Source of the DNA: an uncultured Roseobacter sp.
Lineage (GTDB): Bacteria > Pseudomonadota > Alphaproteobacteria > Rhodobacterales > Rhodobacteraceae
Assembly: GCF_947493125.1 (NCBI RefSeq)
Contig: NZ_CANLQB010000016.1
Coordinates: 1-61,092 of the forward strand
Direction: 5' to 3'
Length of the DNA: 61,092 bases
The notes beneath the pieces are model-generated. The model did not search any database, was not told the origin of the DNA, and saw only the letters and a list, made by a program, of their open reading frames with translations. Shown here piece by piece: positions 1 through 8,281 of the stretch. The first letter of the stretch is position 1. The number at the start of each line of letters is the position of its first letter. The position numbers were made by a program, and so were the translations under genes.

Positions 1-85
1 TGATCGTCCATTGCAGATAGAATGGATCTTGCGAGGTCGTTCCCTCAGATACCGTCGACCCAGACACCGAAACCGTGCTAGCCAT
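1..85 (-). CDS. Partial CDS, N-terminus of unknown protein
   Basis: An ATG at 85 opens a leftward frame that stays open for 28 codons to the window edge. GAGG sits 9 bases upstream of the ATG, a good ribosome site. The visible residues are rich in Ser, Thr, Val and Gly (MASTVSVSGSTVSEG...), as at the start of many secreted repeat or RTX-like proteins, but this is too little to name a family. No neighbour on this strand helps. Confidence 0.45.
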   Translation of the reverse strand, partial: MASTVSVSGSTVSEGTTSQDPFYLQWTI

Positions 86-423
86 CTCAAATCACCTCAA
101 CAAAATTCAAAAAAGTGTGAATCGGACGTTAACTTGTGTTTTTGATGATTCAATATGAATTAAAAAAAATCTGGACGACGAAACGTTGAAAAGTGGTTTG
201 CCTGAAATTTGAGCCCAATAGCGGCTCTCAGTGCCGTGGCTAGACTTAAGCTTGCTCAGCGGAAAAACCTTAAATCTATACATGGTCGCCAATCGTGAAA
301 CGTCCGAGGCGCTCAGTTCAATGCGAAAGGAGTTCATTCGCGAGAAGCGAACAGAAAGTCGGAAGAAAACGTCCTCGCAAACGTCGCGCGCGATCTTCAA
401 CCAACCGGAGACGCTCAAACTAC

Positions 424-529
424 CAAACGGCTGCTTTGGTGAAAATGGAAAATGAACCCCAGAACTGATGTCGCACGTGCGAGCTGATGCTGCGTAAGCG
501 AAACGCTAAAATCCAATGTCGGCCGGGTC
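424..529 (+). repeat. Direct repeat, copy 1 (period 175 bp)
   Basis: AAACGGCTGCTTTGGTGAA at 424 matches AAACGGCTGCTTCGGCGAA at 599. ATGCTGCGTAAGCGAA near 486 matches ATGCTGCGTCAGCGAA near 661. Both pairs are offset by exactly 175 bases, so the block is an imperfect direct duplication. Confidence 0.6.
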
Positions 530-598
530 TGCGCCTCAAAGGTCCGTGCCATAAGCAGTGAAAGCACAATTTGGGTTCGGGGGTTGATCGGCGCTGGT

Positions 599-706
599 AA
601 ACGGCTGCTTCGGCGAAGTGCGCTGAATCGCGACTGAAAGTGCGCTGCGGCTGCGTGGCCATGCTGCGTCAGCGAAGGTCGAAAACCTAAAGTCGGGTTT
701 GTCCCG
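599..706 (+). repeat. Direct repeat, copy 2 (period 175 bp)
   Basis: Second copy of the block at 424-529, offset by 175 bases. It matches in the AAACGGCTGCTT and ATGCTGCGT-AGCGAA segments and in the AAAGTCGG / CAATGTCGG tail. It contains no gene. Confidence 0.6.
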
Positions 707-986
707 CCGATTGTGAGTTTGGTCACCTACGGATTTCGCATCCGCAGCGAACGGCAGGTATGCGGGCTGCGACCGCAGGATCGTAAAGGTAGAATGAAGG
801 GCAGCTCTGGGCCGTTGATCAGAATGCTGAGGTATTTATGGCTTCGATTTAGCCCTCATAGACATCCGACACACTCAATAATCAAATTACGCTTCTGCCC
901 TGGCTTCCGGATCATCCATGCGACGAACCGCCGCCACCGGTTTCTTTGCGGTGCAACGCGCTACCTTTCTCGCCAAGGAGTATTTC

Positions 987-1142
987 ATGCTTTGTAACGT
1001 TGGAAGGAAAATCAACCCGCTGACAGCCGTCTGTGCCGCGCTTTTGCTGCTGCTCGGATATGGACAGCGGCTGAAAGCGACGCAGCCAGTATTCGGGCAG
1101 GAGGTACGCAACGGCGCCTCGCGCGTTTCCTCCAAGCTGTGA
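987..1142 (+). CDS. Small single-pass membrane or exported protein (51 aa)
   Basis: The start is chosen at 987 because AAGGAG lies six bases upstream, the best ribosome site in this part of the window. The 51-residue product has a basic N-terminus (GRK), one hydrophobic segment around residues 12-23 (TAVCAALLLLLGYG) and a short polar tail, so it is a membrane anchor or an uncleaved signal. No family is recognised. It lies 31 bases before the next short frame on the same strand and may be the first gene of the operon that follows. Confidence 0.45.
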   Translation: MLCNVGRKINPLTAVCAALLLLLGYGQRLKATQPVFGQEVRNGASRVSSKL

Positions 1143-1173
1143 CTGTCCGCAGCAATCAATCAAAAATTGAACA

Positions 1174-1374
1174 ATGGATAGTGACGCAATGACCGGAAAA
1201 ACCGATAACAGCCAGCCCGAATTGTATCGGGCGGGCCGCCCCAGCGTATCTGTCCCGAGCTTTGATCGCCCGAGGGAAGACCCGTCCGAACGGAAGTCTC
1301 GGCACGCCGTCACGAAGCGCGACCAGTCTCCGCATCGACTGTACCGTAGTCTCTATGAGGATATGCTCAATTGA
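1174..1374 (+). CDS. Hypothetical charged protein (66 aa), coupled to downstream gene
   Basis: A 66-residue hydrophilic frame, rich in Arg, Ser, Asp and Pro, with no recognisable domain. Its TGA overlaps the TTG start of the next gene in TTGA, the usual arrangement for translational coupling, which is the main reason to believe it. An ATG at 1189 is an alternative start. It probably belongs to the operon that runs to 3885. It could still be a chance frame. Confidence 0.4.
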   Translation: MDSDAMTGKTDNSQPELYRAGRPSVSVPSFDRPREDPSERKSRHAVTKRDQSPHRLYRSLYEDMLN

Positions 1375-2009
1375 CCGCACCGATCCTCATTCTCGGCGCT
1401 ACCTCCGGTATCGGTGCGTCCGCAGCGAAAGAAGCCACGTCACGCAGTTTGCCGGTACGCGCCTTCGCTCGTGGAGCGCACAAGCTCGACGCAGCCGATC
1501 TGGTCGAACCGTTTCCGGGCGACGCGCTTGACCACGGCAGTGTCGAAGCCGCCCTTTCCGGCGTGCGCGCTGTTATCTATGCCCTCGGCATCAAGGAACG
1601 CCTTTCGATGCTGTGGGAGGAAGAGACTCTCTTCTCCGAGACCACCCGCGTCCTCATTCCGGCAATGAACAATGCCAACGTCAAGCGGCTCGTTGTTGTG
1701 ACGGGTTTTGGTGCCGGCCGTTCCAAATCTGCGATGAGCCGCATCGAACGCTTGGGTCATCGCGCCATTCTGGGTCGCCCCTACGCGGACAAGGACCGTC
1801 AGGAGGCCTTGGTCATGGAAAGCGATCTCGACTGGACAATCGCACGACCTGTCATCCTCACCAACGGCTCGGCAGCCGCACCAAAAGTGTTGCGCGAGCC
1901 GCATGAATGGCGAAACGGTCTGATCTCGCGGGCGGCGGTCGCGACATACCTGCTTGATGCGATCGAAAATGATCTCGACATCCGGTCCGACGTTGTCCTC
2001 GCCCGCTGA
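1371..2009 (+). CDS. NAD(P)-binding atypical short-chain dehydrogenase (NmrA/SDR_a5 type)
   Basis: The 212-residue protein begins with a Rossmann strand and the dinucleotide loop GATSGIG at residues 9-15. It carries the LDWTIARP segment near residue 155 that is typical of the NAD(P)H-binding PF13460 group. These proteins bind NAD(P) in the cytoplasm and act as oxidoreductases or redox sensors; the substrate cannot be read from sequence. The TTG start overlaps the upstream stop. The gene is followed at once by a small conserved protein and two methyltransferase-like genes, so it may supply the redox step of the same small-molecule modification. Confidence 0.8.
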   Translation: MTAPILILGATSGIGASAAKEATSRSLPVRAFARGAHKLDAADLVEPFPGDALDHGSVEAALSGVRAVIYALGIKERLSMLWEEETLFSETTRVLIPAMNNANVKRLVVVTGFGAGRSKSAMSRIERLGHRAILGRPYADKDRQEALVMESDLDWTIARPVILTNGSAAAPKVLREPHEWRNGLISRAAVATYLLDAIENDLDIRSDVVLAR

Positions 2010-2019
2010 TATCGACGAG

Positions 2020-2352
2020 ATGTCGCGCCTCGCACACTCACCAAAGCCGCAAGATCATCACGCGGTAGTGCAGGAATACCTGCACTTGACCCGCGTCGTG
2101 TTGCCGGAGCTCGCGTGCCGCCCCGAAACCAACTGGCCGGTGGTGAACGATCATTGCTTCCAGCGTATCGTTCTCGACGCGATCAGCGGCGGCGTTTGGT
2201 ATGATCACATCGCGCGCCCAGCCTACAAACATCTCACGACCGCGCAGGCGGCAGAGGCCGTCGCTATCTGCAAAGCCATCATCGCAGGTGATGCGGATCT
2301 GCACGCACTCAATCGCCGATCCCTGAAATGGCGCGGCAAGGGGGGCCGGTGA
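2020..2352 (+). CDS. Conserved small proteobacterial protein (110 aa)
   Basis: The ATG at 2020 starts 11 bases after the upstream stop and gives 110 residues. The central block WPVVNDHCFQRIVLDAI...GGVWYDHI..PAYKHLT is rich in His, Tyr and Trp and reads like a conserved family seen next to alphaproteobacterial enzymes; I do not know its function. The C-terminus (LNRRSLKWRGKGG) is basic. Its stop overlaps the GTG start of the next gene (GTGA), so the two are coupled. Upstream in-frame starts (1954, 1957, 1969) are possible but would overlap the previous gene. Confidence 0.65.
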   Translation: MSRLAHSPKPQDHHAVVQEYLHLTRVVLPELACRPETNWPVVNDHCFQRIVLDAISGGVWYDHIARPAYKHLTTAQAAEAVAICKAIIAGDADLHALNRRSLKWRGKGGR

Positions 2353-3176
2353 CTACAGAAACCCACATCCAACGGATCATGACGCTTTTGCGCGGCGTAT
2401 TCGATCCCGAGCCGGGTCCAGGCCGGATCGCGCTTGCCCTCGCATTCGGGCTGACGGTTCATCTGGTCTTCGCGGCGGGCGTTCTGGCGATGGTGCTGGC
2501 GATGTATTTCGGCATGAGCGAAAGTCTCGGGACAGTCCCCTGGCCATCTGCGGCCGGTGTCAATGCCCTGCTCATTCTGCAATTCCCTATTGCCCATTCA
2601 TTCTTCCTGACTGGACCCGGCATGAAGATCCTTGCATATCTCGTCCGCGGCCCGCACGGCGGTACCCTTGGCACAACAACTTACGCAATTATCGCGTCCC
2701 TCCAGCTTTTTATCCTGTTCGCATTCTGGACGCCGAGCGGCATTATCTGGTGGCAGGCTGAGGGCTGGGCGCTCTATGTCATCACGACGCTCTACGCCAT
2801 GTCCTGGCTGCTTCTTCTGAAAGCCAGTTGGGACGCCGGAGCCGAGGTTCAGGCCGGTGCGCTTGGCTGGATGTCGTTGATGAAGAACGCCAAGCCGCGC
2901 TTTCCGGACATGCCGACGACCGGCCTCTTCCGGATCATACGGCAACCGATCTACGTGGCCTTCGCCTTTACCCTCTGGACAGTACCTGTCTGGACCCCTG
3001 ACCAGTTGGCCTTAGCAATGGTCTTCACCGCCTACTGCCTGTTGGCGCCCAAGCTGAAAGAGCGGCGGTTCGAGAAGCGATACGGAGATAGGTTTCGGGA
3101 CTACCGGAAGGACGTGCCCTATGTCTTGCCCGACCTCAAAAGGATAACCACCAATGTCGAACACAGCCCGAAATAA
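2349..3176 (+). CDS. Isoprenylcysteine-carboxyl-methyltransferase-like membrane protein
   Basis: The GTG at 2349 is chosen because it overlaps the upstream stop and has a G-rich ribosome site (AAGGGGGG) in front. The 275-residue protein has five or six hydrophobic segments. Near residue 190 is GLFRIIRQPIY, and near the end EKRYGDRFRDYRKDVPYVLP, matching the R-x-P-I-Y and E-x-x-Y-G-x-x-Y-x-x-Y patterns of the ICMT/PEMT/NnrU fold. Such enzymes use S-adenosylmethionine to methylate small or lipid substrates in the inner membrane. The substrate here is unknown. The gene sits between a small protein and a UbiG-like methyltransferase and overlaps the latter by 23 bases. Confidence 0.75.
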   Translation: MTTETHIQRIMTLLRGVFDPEPGPGRIALALAFGLTVHLVFAAGVLAMVLAMYFGMSESLGTVPWPSAAGVNALLILQFPIAHSFFLTGPGMKILAYLVRGPHGGTLGTTTYAIIASLQLFILFAFWTPSGIIWWQAEGWALYVITTLYAMSWLLLLKASWDAGAEVQAGALGWMSLMKNAKPRFPDMPTTGLFRIIRQPIYVAFAFTLWTVPVWTPDQLALAMVFTAYCLLAPKLKERRFEKRYGDRFRDYRKDVPYVLPDLKRITTNVEHSPK

Positions 3177-3885
3177 TCTCGACATCTATGACGATGTGGC
3201 GGCGAACTGGTGGTCGGACGACATTCGTTGGCTGCGCACGCTGAAGAACCTCGTGCCCGGACGGCTGAAATGGTTCGATCGGCATATCGACTGGAAGGGG
3301 AAATCGGTGCTCGACCTTGGGTGTGCCGGTGGCTTCATGGCCGAGGCACTGGCAGAGAAGGGCGCCAGCGTCACGGGCATCGACCCGGCGGCGCGGGCGA
3401 TTGAAGCGGCCAAGGTGCATGCAACACAATCCGGCCTGCAAATCAGATACGATGTTGGTGTCGGCGAGGCCTTGCCCTACGACGACGCTGCCTTCGACGC
3501 GGTCGTCTGTGTTGACGTGCTGGAGCACGTCAGCGATCTGCCCAAGGTCATCTCTGAAATAGCCCGGGTCCTGAGACCAGAAGGCACATTCCTCTACGAC
3601 ACGATCAACCGGAACCTTGTGGCCCGCTTCGCCGCGATCACCGTCGCCGAAGATATCCTGAGGCTCCTGCCGAAAGGCACCCACGATCCAGAGATGTTCA
3701 TCCGACCGGCAGAACTGGCCAGCGTCATGAAGCAAGCTGGGCTCGTCGTCGGACCCACCACAGGTCTCGGCCCACGCGGCATCAACCGCCGAGGAGACTT
3801 TGTCTTCGGTCCGCTACCATCCCGCGCTATCATCTACATGGGCATGGCCACAAAGCCGAGATCAGATGAAAGGTCCAATCGGTAA
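3154..3885 (+). CDS. UbiG-like class I SAM-dependent O-methyltransferase
   Basis: 243 residues. Motif I is VLDLGCAGGFMAEAL near residue 51, with an acidic residue ending strand 2 (VTGID) and a motif IV-like VVCVDVLEHV. The C-terminal half has YDTINRN and ARFAAITVAEDILRLLPKGTH, which match the UbiG family that methylates ubiquinone precursors. The genomic context is not a ubiquinone operon, so this is probably a UbiG paralogue acting on another phenol or lipid made by the neighbouring enzymes. The start overlaps the upstream gene by 23 bases, so it is the last gene of a tightly packed operon. Confidence 0.8.
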   Translation: MSNTARNNLDIYDDVAANWWSDDIRWLRTLKNLVPGRLKWFDRHIDWKGKSVLDLGCAGGFMAEALAEKGASVTGIDPAARAIEAAKVHATQSGLQIRYDVGVGEALPYDDAAFDAVVCVDVLEHVSDLPKVISEIARVLRPEGTFLYDTINRNLVARFAAITVAEDILRLLPKGTHDPEMFIRPAELASVMKQAGLVVGPTTGLGPRGINRRGDFVFGPLPSRAIIYMGMATKPRSDERSNR

Positions 3886-4315
3886 AAGATACCTTTGTTA
3901 CCCAACAGACATCATCTCTTGGGCCAAAGACACTATCTTTCAAGGATCGGCACTCGCGATGCGGACGAATTGCGAGTGAAATAATGAAACGCTGGCATCC
4001 GTCATTCTTTCGGATATCCGAAGGACCAGCGCGCGACATATTAGGTGACATCCACGTTCCAGAAGCTGATGCAGACACTGGCGCACCCTAAACACGCGCC
4101 TTCTTGTCCTCGATGTTTGAATTAGGCACTCAGGAGTTTGCGTGCGCAGCGAAAGTCCGGTCTGACGTGCCGCACCGCAGCAAGTGAGGTGGTCGATAGA
4201 TGGCCTCTGTGGGTGATTACAGCGCTGCGCGCAACCAAAGACTACTAACGCGATACTAATCTGGTTGGCCCAGGCACCCTTCGATCCCGACCTGTCATGC
4301 ATGCCGCCGCGGGAC
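3886..4315. other. Intergenic region, no gene seen
   Basis: 430 bases between the converging UbiG-like gene and the J-domain gene. Nothing codes convincingly. The stretch around 4135-4235 has the GCAGCGAAAGTCCGG and GCACCGCAGCAAG words found in the dispersed intergenic repeat family and may be a decayed copy. Confidence 0.4.
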
Positions 4316-5005
4316 CTACTTGTCTTCAATGAGGCGGTTTCTTGCTGCGGTGATCTGGGCTGTCAAAACGGCCGAGCCACCGCTGTCTGGATGCAGCCTC
4401 TTGATAAGACGGCGGTAGGCCTCGCGGATCTCGCCCTCGGTTGATCCTGGTTCGAGTCCCAATATGCGGTAGGCGTCTTCCCGGCTCATTTCGTTCAAGT
4501 CAGGCGGCCGGGTCTCATGTGCGTCAGCACTCTGATCCGCATGATCGCGCCACTCGGGATGGGCCTGATTGAGATAGGTTTCTAACAGCTTCAACGATTG
4601 CTCATCGGTCTGGATTTCGGCAAGGAGACGAAGTAGTTCGGACAACGATAGATCGGAAAGAAGCTGCCCGTGACGTGGTCCGCAGAGAATTCGTCCATCG
4701 ATATAGCCGCTTTCATGATCGAGTGTCATTTCCAGATTTGTAGAGCGCACCCGCGATTTTGGAGGGGGCGCTTTCCGGGGATTGGCTGGATTTCCCGGCA
4801 CCAGTGCGACCGCCCCAAGGACAAAAAGGAAAAGGGACAGGCCGAAAAGGCGAAAGAGCAACAGCCAGATCGCGACCGAGATCAGCCCCGCACCAAGCAG
4901 ATTAGACGAAGCTGCCGGAAAGACCAAGCGCACGACCCGTGCAACGATCCAGACGGTCGTGGCAAAAGCAGCGGCGCCCGAGAAAATCGCCAGAAGAGGT
5001 TGCAT
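4316..5005 (-). CDS. Membrane-anchored J-domain (DnaJ-like) protein
   Basis: The ATG at 5005 overlaps the stop of the upstream VWA gene by one base (TGATG), giving 229 residues. Two or three hydrophobic segments fill residues 1-75, and a polar linker follows. The C-terminal 55 residues are a J domain: DAYRILGLEPGSTEGEIREA with the diagnostic HPD in KRLHPDSGG. J domains stimulate the ATPase of Hsp70, so this protein likely recruits DnaK to the inner membrane. The coupled VWA protein suggests a common role. No zinc-finger or client-binding domain is present, so it is not a canonical DnaJ. Confidence 0.85.
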   Translation of the reverse strand: MQPLLAIFSGAAAFATTVWIVARVVRLVFPAASSNLLGAGLISVAIWLLLFRLFGLSLFLFVLGAVALVPGNPANPRKAPPPKSRVRSTNLEMTLDHESGYIDGRILCGPRHGQLLSDLSLSELLRLLAEIQTDEQSLKLLETYLNQAHPEWRDHADQSADAHETRPPDLNEMSREDAYRILGLEPGSTEGEIREAYRRLIKRLHPDSGGSAVLTAQITAARNRLIEDK

Positions 5006-5724
5006 CAACGCATATCGGCCAGAAGCTTTCTCGCCGTGTCGCTGTCCATGGCTTCGAGGGCCTTGCGGCCGCCGGTCGCATAGGCGGCAACGGCCGCGAG
5101 CAACGCCTTGAGTTGCGCCGCCGAATTCCTGTCGAACGGCAGATAGGCGCCACCTGTCAGTTGTGCAATCTGGCGAAATGCGGACTCGGCCACCGGGTCG
5201 CGGCCATCGTGGAAGACAAACGCCTTGACGCCAAGCAAGCCCAATTCGCCGGCCAGTCCGAGCACTTCGTCGATGTTCTCTTCCATTGAGTCGCCCACGT
5301 AGACCAAAGCCGCCAAGTCTTTTTTCTCGGCTTCCTTCTTGGCATGTGAAAGAACCCGCACGATTTGCGTCAGACCCCCTCGGCAATCAATACCTTCCAT
5401 CACCGCGCGCAAGCTTTCGGCGCTGTCGACCCATCGGGAGGCACGGGATTCGCGCTGCCCGCGAAAATACACCAGTTGGACCGAAAGATTGCCAGTGGCC
5501 GCCGCGGACGAGAACATTTCGCCCTGCAATGCACATGCCATGTCCCAGGTGGGCTGTCGGCTCATCGTGGCATCAAGAGCGAACATTAGCCGTCCTGATG
5601 CCGCACCGGTCGGGCGTGCTAGATGTTTGGCGGTCTGCAAGAATGCGTCGATCTCTCCCCGGCTTGATTGCGCCCGGGCCCTAAGGCCGGACTTGCCGTG
5701 TCGCGAAACTTCGTTCTTCTTCAT
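5005..5724 (-). CDS. VWA-domain protein
   Basis: 239 residues. FALDATMS near residue 48 fits the D-x-S/T-x-S start of a von Willebrand A metal site. VYVGDSMEEN near residue 141 and FHDGRDPVAESAFRQIAQLTGGAY are typical of later strands of this fold. No signal peptide or membrane segment is visible, so it is probably cytoplasmic. It is the first gene of a two-gene operon with the J-domain protein, which suggests a chaperone-linked assembly or stress function. The start has no clear ribosome site; a downstream start would cost only N-terminal residues outside the domain. Confidence 0.8.
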   Translation of the reverse strand: MKKNEVSRHGKSGLRARAQSSRGEIDAFLQTAKHLARPTGAASGRLMFALDATMSRQPTWDMACALQGEMFSSAAATGNLSVQLVYFRGQRESRASRWVDSAESLRAVMEGIDCRGGLTQIVRVLSHAKKEAEKKDLAALVYVGDSMEENIDEVLGLAGELGLLGVKAFVFHDGRDPVAESAFRQIAQLTGGAYLPFDRNSAAQLKALLAAVAAYATGGRKALEAMDSDTARKLLADMR

Positions 5725-6541
5725 AGCGTTGCAATTCTGTCTGGCTTCGGATCCGCTGACTTGATGAGGAGCGGCCCGCTCGCATCCCTCTCTGTTCTTG
5801 TATCATTTATAGTTCAAAGCGCGTGCGACCAGCAATCGGAGACGAAGTCCGTGTCATGCCAGTTCAGCCAGGTTCTGCTGGTGTGCTTGCAGCGAACGAT
5901 CATTGCACCAGGTCGCGCCACGCCACGGCAGCGATGCACGGCAAGTCTGCGAAGGACAGACGTCGACGGCGCCACCCACCCCGTGATCCGTTCAACAGTC
6001 GCACCGTCGCAGGACTGGTCCGTCCGCTTCGCGCGCGTTCATTATACACTGGTTTCACGCAATTGCAGCGAATGACCGGATCCACAATCGCGTTATTGCG
6101 GAGTTCGTCCAGGTCGAATGTCCGGACTGGGCCGGTCAGGAAAGATCGTTAGCGGCCCATTGCGGACTTTGACCACGTATCGCGTTGCCGCAATGCAGCT
6201 TCCCCGAAGCAGACATTGACCCATGAGCGCAGCATTTTTGCATGCTGAATGACTGCATCGCGGGACAAAAAGCTGCCTTTCGCTGTGTCGGCTCCAATGG
6301 CCGCTTTTTACAGTGCAAAAGGTCCAACTATGTAGACGATACCTTATCGAAGAAGTCTTTTCGACTGCTAGCAAAGAGGTGTGTTTAGTGCGACGCTGTG
6401 TTGCGTTCGAGGTGCGGTGTTATGGGTCGAGACTAGTCCAGTTAAAAGGCCTTAGAATTCATCAAATTCTGGAACATTGCCAAGCCTTACAAGGAAACTT
6501 GGTGATCTAACTTCGCCGCTGTTCGGGTCTTCGCTGACTGT
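5725..6541. other. Intergenic region with decayed repeat sequence
   Basis: About 800 bases with no gene that I can support. Between about 6150 and 6310 the sequence (GCGGCCCATTGCGGACTTTG, later CTTTCGCTGTGTCGGCTCC) uses the vocabulary of the dispersed intergenic repeats. Short open frames on either strand have no ribosome site or domain. Confidence 0.45.
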
Positions 6542-6733
6542 TTAGGCATCGACACCCGCGCACTTTTCGGATCGGACTTCTCTTTCCGCTCTGTTTTGCG
6601 CTTCCGATGCTGTCGAATGCTCAAATTGCTTGTCAATTTTCAGGGTTACTTGACCATCGCGCCCTACTGCCTTCTCAACATATGTCTGGCAGATGTAGTG
6701 AACCTTTACTGCGCTCTTGTCTGAATCTGTCAT
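6542..6733 (-). CDS. Small hypothetical protein (63 aa)
   Basis: GAGGAAG lies just upstream of the ATG at 6733, a good ribosome site. The 63-residue product has a beta-strand-like first half (KVHYICQTYVEKAVGRDGQV...) and a charged helix (SEAQNRAEREVRSEK). No family is recognised. It contains two cysteines and no membrane segment. It stands alone, on the same strand as the next small gene. Confidence 0.6.
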   Translation of the reverse strand: MTDSDKSAVKVHYICQTYVEKAVGRDGQVTLKIDKQFEHSTASEAQNRAEREVRSEKCAGVDA

Positions 6734-6876
6734 AGATGCTTCCTCGGAAAGAGTGGGAACGGTTGCGAAGGTCGGGAGAGACGTGAGGCGGAAACGTATT
6801 TGTCTGCTTCTCGTATAACCAGATTATGAATTGCCAGGTTTGGCGGCAAACAGAAAATAGGGAATCAGTGGTGGTA

Positions 6877-7110
6877 TCATCCCTTTTTGACGGCTTTGGA
6901 TGCGTGTTTTTTCTTCGTTGCAGAGGCGGAGTCGGTAGGGGTGTTCGCTTCTCTCTCGAGCCGGGCAGTGCGAAGCCGGGCGATCTTAACTTGTCGTTGC
7001 TGTGCTTCTTCGTCGATTATTTCCCTGACGACACGCGTTGTCTTGTCCATCGCCGTTTCCGGTTGGGGATCAAGTGCTTTAAACAGGGTTGTTTTCGTCG
7101 GCTTGGGCAA
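6877..7110 (-). CDS. Small Lys/Arg-rich hypothetical protein (77 aa)
   Basis: The start is taken as TTG at 7110 because AAGGAG lies eight bases upstream. The product is helical and strongly charged (EIIDEEAQQRQVKIARLRTARLE) with a Lys-rich tail (TKKKHASKAVKKG). This composition suits a small nucleic-acid-binding or regulatory protein, but no domain is recognised. It follows the racemase gene on the same strand with a gap of about 50 bases and might be co-transcribed with it. Confidence 0.6.
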   Translation of the reverse strand: MPKPTKTTLFKALDPQPETAMDKTTRVVREIIDEEAQQRQVKIARLRTARLEREANTPTDSASATKKKHASKAVKKG

Positions 7111-7159
7111 TGGTCAATCTCCTTAGGGGCTTCGTATTCACATGTTTGAGCCAGGTACT

Positions 7160-8281
7160 TCAGACCAACGCCAGGCCTTTGCTTGTACCTTGGATGTTTC
7201 GCGACCGCTTTGGGGACCGGTCCGAGAGCCGCTTTGTTTCCACGTCGGGTGCGGCCATGGCATGCATCAACGCACTATAGTTTATCTGAAATCTCATCTC
7301 GGTTCCGACCGGTAGCGGTGAGCGGTTCGTGCAAATGACAAGATGATCGCTTGTTGCGCCGACAAATGAGTGTCCGGAAGGCATCGAAAGCCCCGAAACA
7401 TCCGTGTCCTGATGCCCAATGGCGAGGAGCAGACGTGTGGTGTACCCTCTCTCCGGGACAAGGCGAAGTCTTACCAAAACCGGATCGACAAAGTTGGCGC
7501 GTGGAAATACCGGCTTTGTATCGGTCTCAATAACTTCAGCGACAAGTGTGAATGCATCCTTATAGAGGCCGCCTATCTGATCTCCTGAAACCGGATCAAC
7601 GCCTAGAAGTATAGCTTCCCCCAGCCTCAGATCGTTGATGCGACCGGTCGACCGCCCCCCGAGCGCCCAGGGCAAACTAGCGGAACCGCCACCAGATACC
7701 GTTTTAAGGAAAGGGCCACATACCCCTTCGGTTTCCGTCGCCAGCCCGCAGAGAGCCGCCATATTGCTAGCATTGGGGGCTATTCCCCTGAGGCAGCCAA
7801 AGTTTGATCCGATACCTTTCAACGCAACACCGGGCATATTCATGACGTGCCGTGCAATTGTGGCCAAATTCTCTGGCAGTATCCCTTCGCGCAGATCGCC
7901 CATCTCGACCATCAGGATAATCCCATGGGTCGTGTTTTCCCGGATCGCAGCAGCTGCCAAAGCTGCGATCACGGCTGGCTCTGTATTATAGCTTGCCTCG
8001 CAGAGTTGGACGACCTCATTGGTTTGGCTCAGCAGCGGTGTTCGGATCAAAGTAATCGGGATTGTCAGACCGGCTGTGCGCAACCTCTGGACGTTGCTGA
8101 GACGCGCATCTGCAAGACCCAAAGCGCCACCGTCCAGCATCGCCTGAGCGACGGCAGGATGTCCACAAACGGCTTTGGTCACGCCAGTGACACTGATGCC
8201 ACGCCTCTCCAGCCGCCCGACAACTGTCTTAGTATTGTGGCGTATCTTGCTCAGATCCACTTCTATGCGAGGAGTGCTCAC
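7160..8281 (-). CDS. Alanine/ornithine racemase-family PLP enzyme
   Basis: 373 residues. The N-terminus PRIEVDLSKIRHNTKTV leads to VTKAVCG with the PLP lysine, and SGGGSASLP lies in the phosphate-binding region. This pattern is the fold-type III alanine-racemase N-terminal domain as found in ornithine/amino-acid racemases, without the usual C-terminal beta domain of Alr. It interconverts L- and D-amino acids in the cytoplasm; the substrate is not known. The GTG start overlaps the stop of the upstream DUF1611 gene (GTGA), so both are made together. Confidence 0.8.
   Translation of the reverse strand: MSTPRIEVDLSKIRHNTKTVVGRLERRGISVTGVTKAVCGHPAVAQAMLDGGALGLADARLSNVQRLRTAGLTIPITLIRTPLLSQTNEVVQLCEASYNTEPAVIAALAAAAIRENTTHGIILMVEMGDLREGILPENLATIARHVMNMPGVALKGIGSNFGCLRGIAPNASNMAALCGLATETEGVCGPFLKTVSGGGSASLPWALGGRSTGRINDLRLGEAILLGVDPVSGDQIGGLYKDAFTLVAEVIETDTKPVFPRANFVDPVLVRLRLVPERGYTTRLLLAIGHQDTDVSGLSMPSGHSFVGATSDHLVICTNRSPLPVGTEMRFQINYSALMHAMAAPDVETKRLSDRSPKRSRNIQGTSKGLALV

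Larger units (their letters stand above)
86..986. other. Intergenic region, no convincing gene
   Basis: About 900 bases without a supportable gene. Open frames on both strands overlap each other, lack ribosome sites and show no recognisable domain. The stretch contains a diverged direct duplication with a period of 175 bases (annotated separately). The part around 700-830 resembles the GC-rich intergenic repeats seen elsewhere in the window. Confidence 0.5.

Noticed and set aside
912-1313. 133-codon minus-strand frame
   Set aside because: It overlaps two better-supported plus-strand starts with ribosome sites, and its sequence resembles no protein family.
4445-4475. GGTTCGAGTCCC, as in a tRNA T-arm
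   Set aside because: It lies inside the J-domain coding sequence, and no acceptor or anticodon arm can be built around it.
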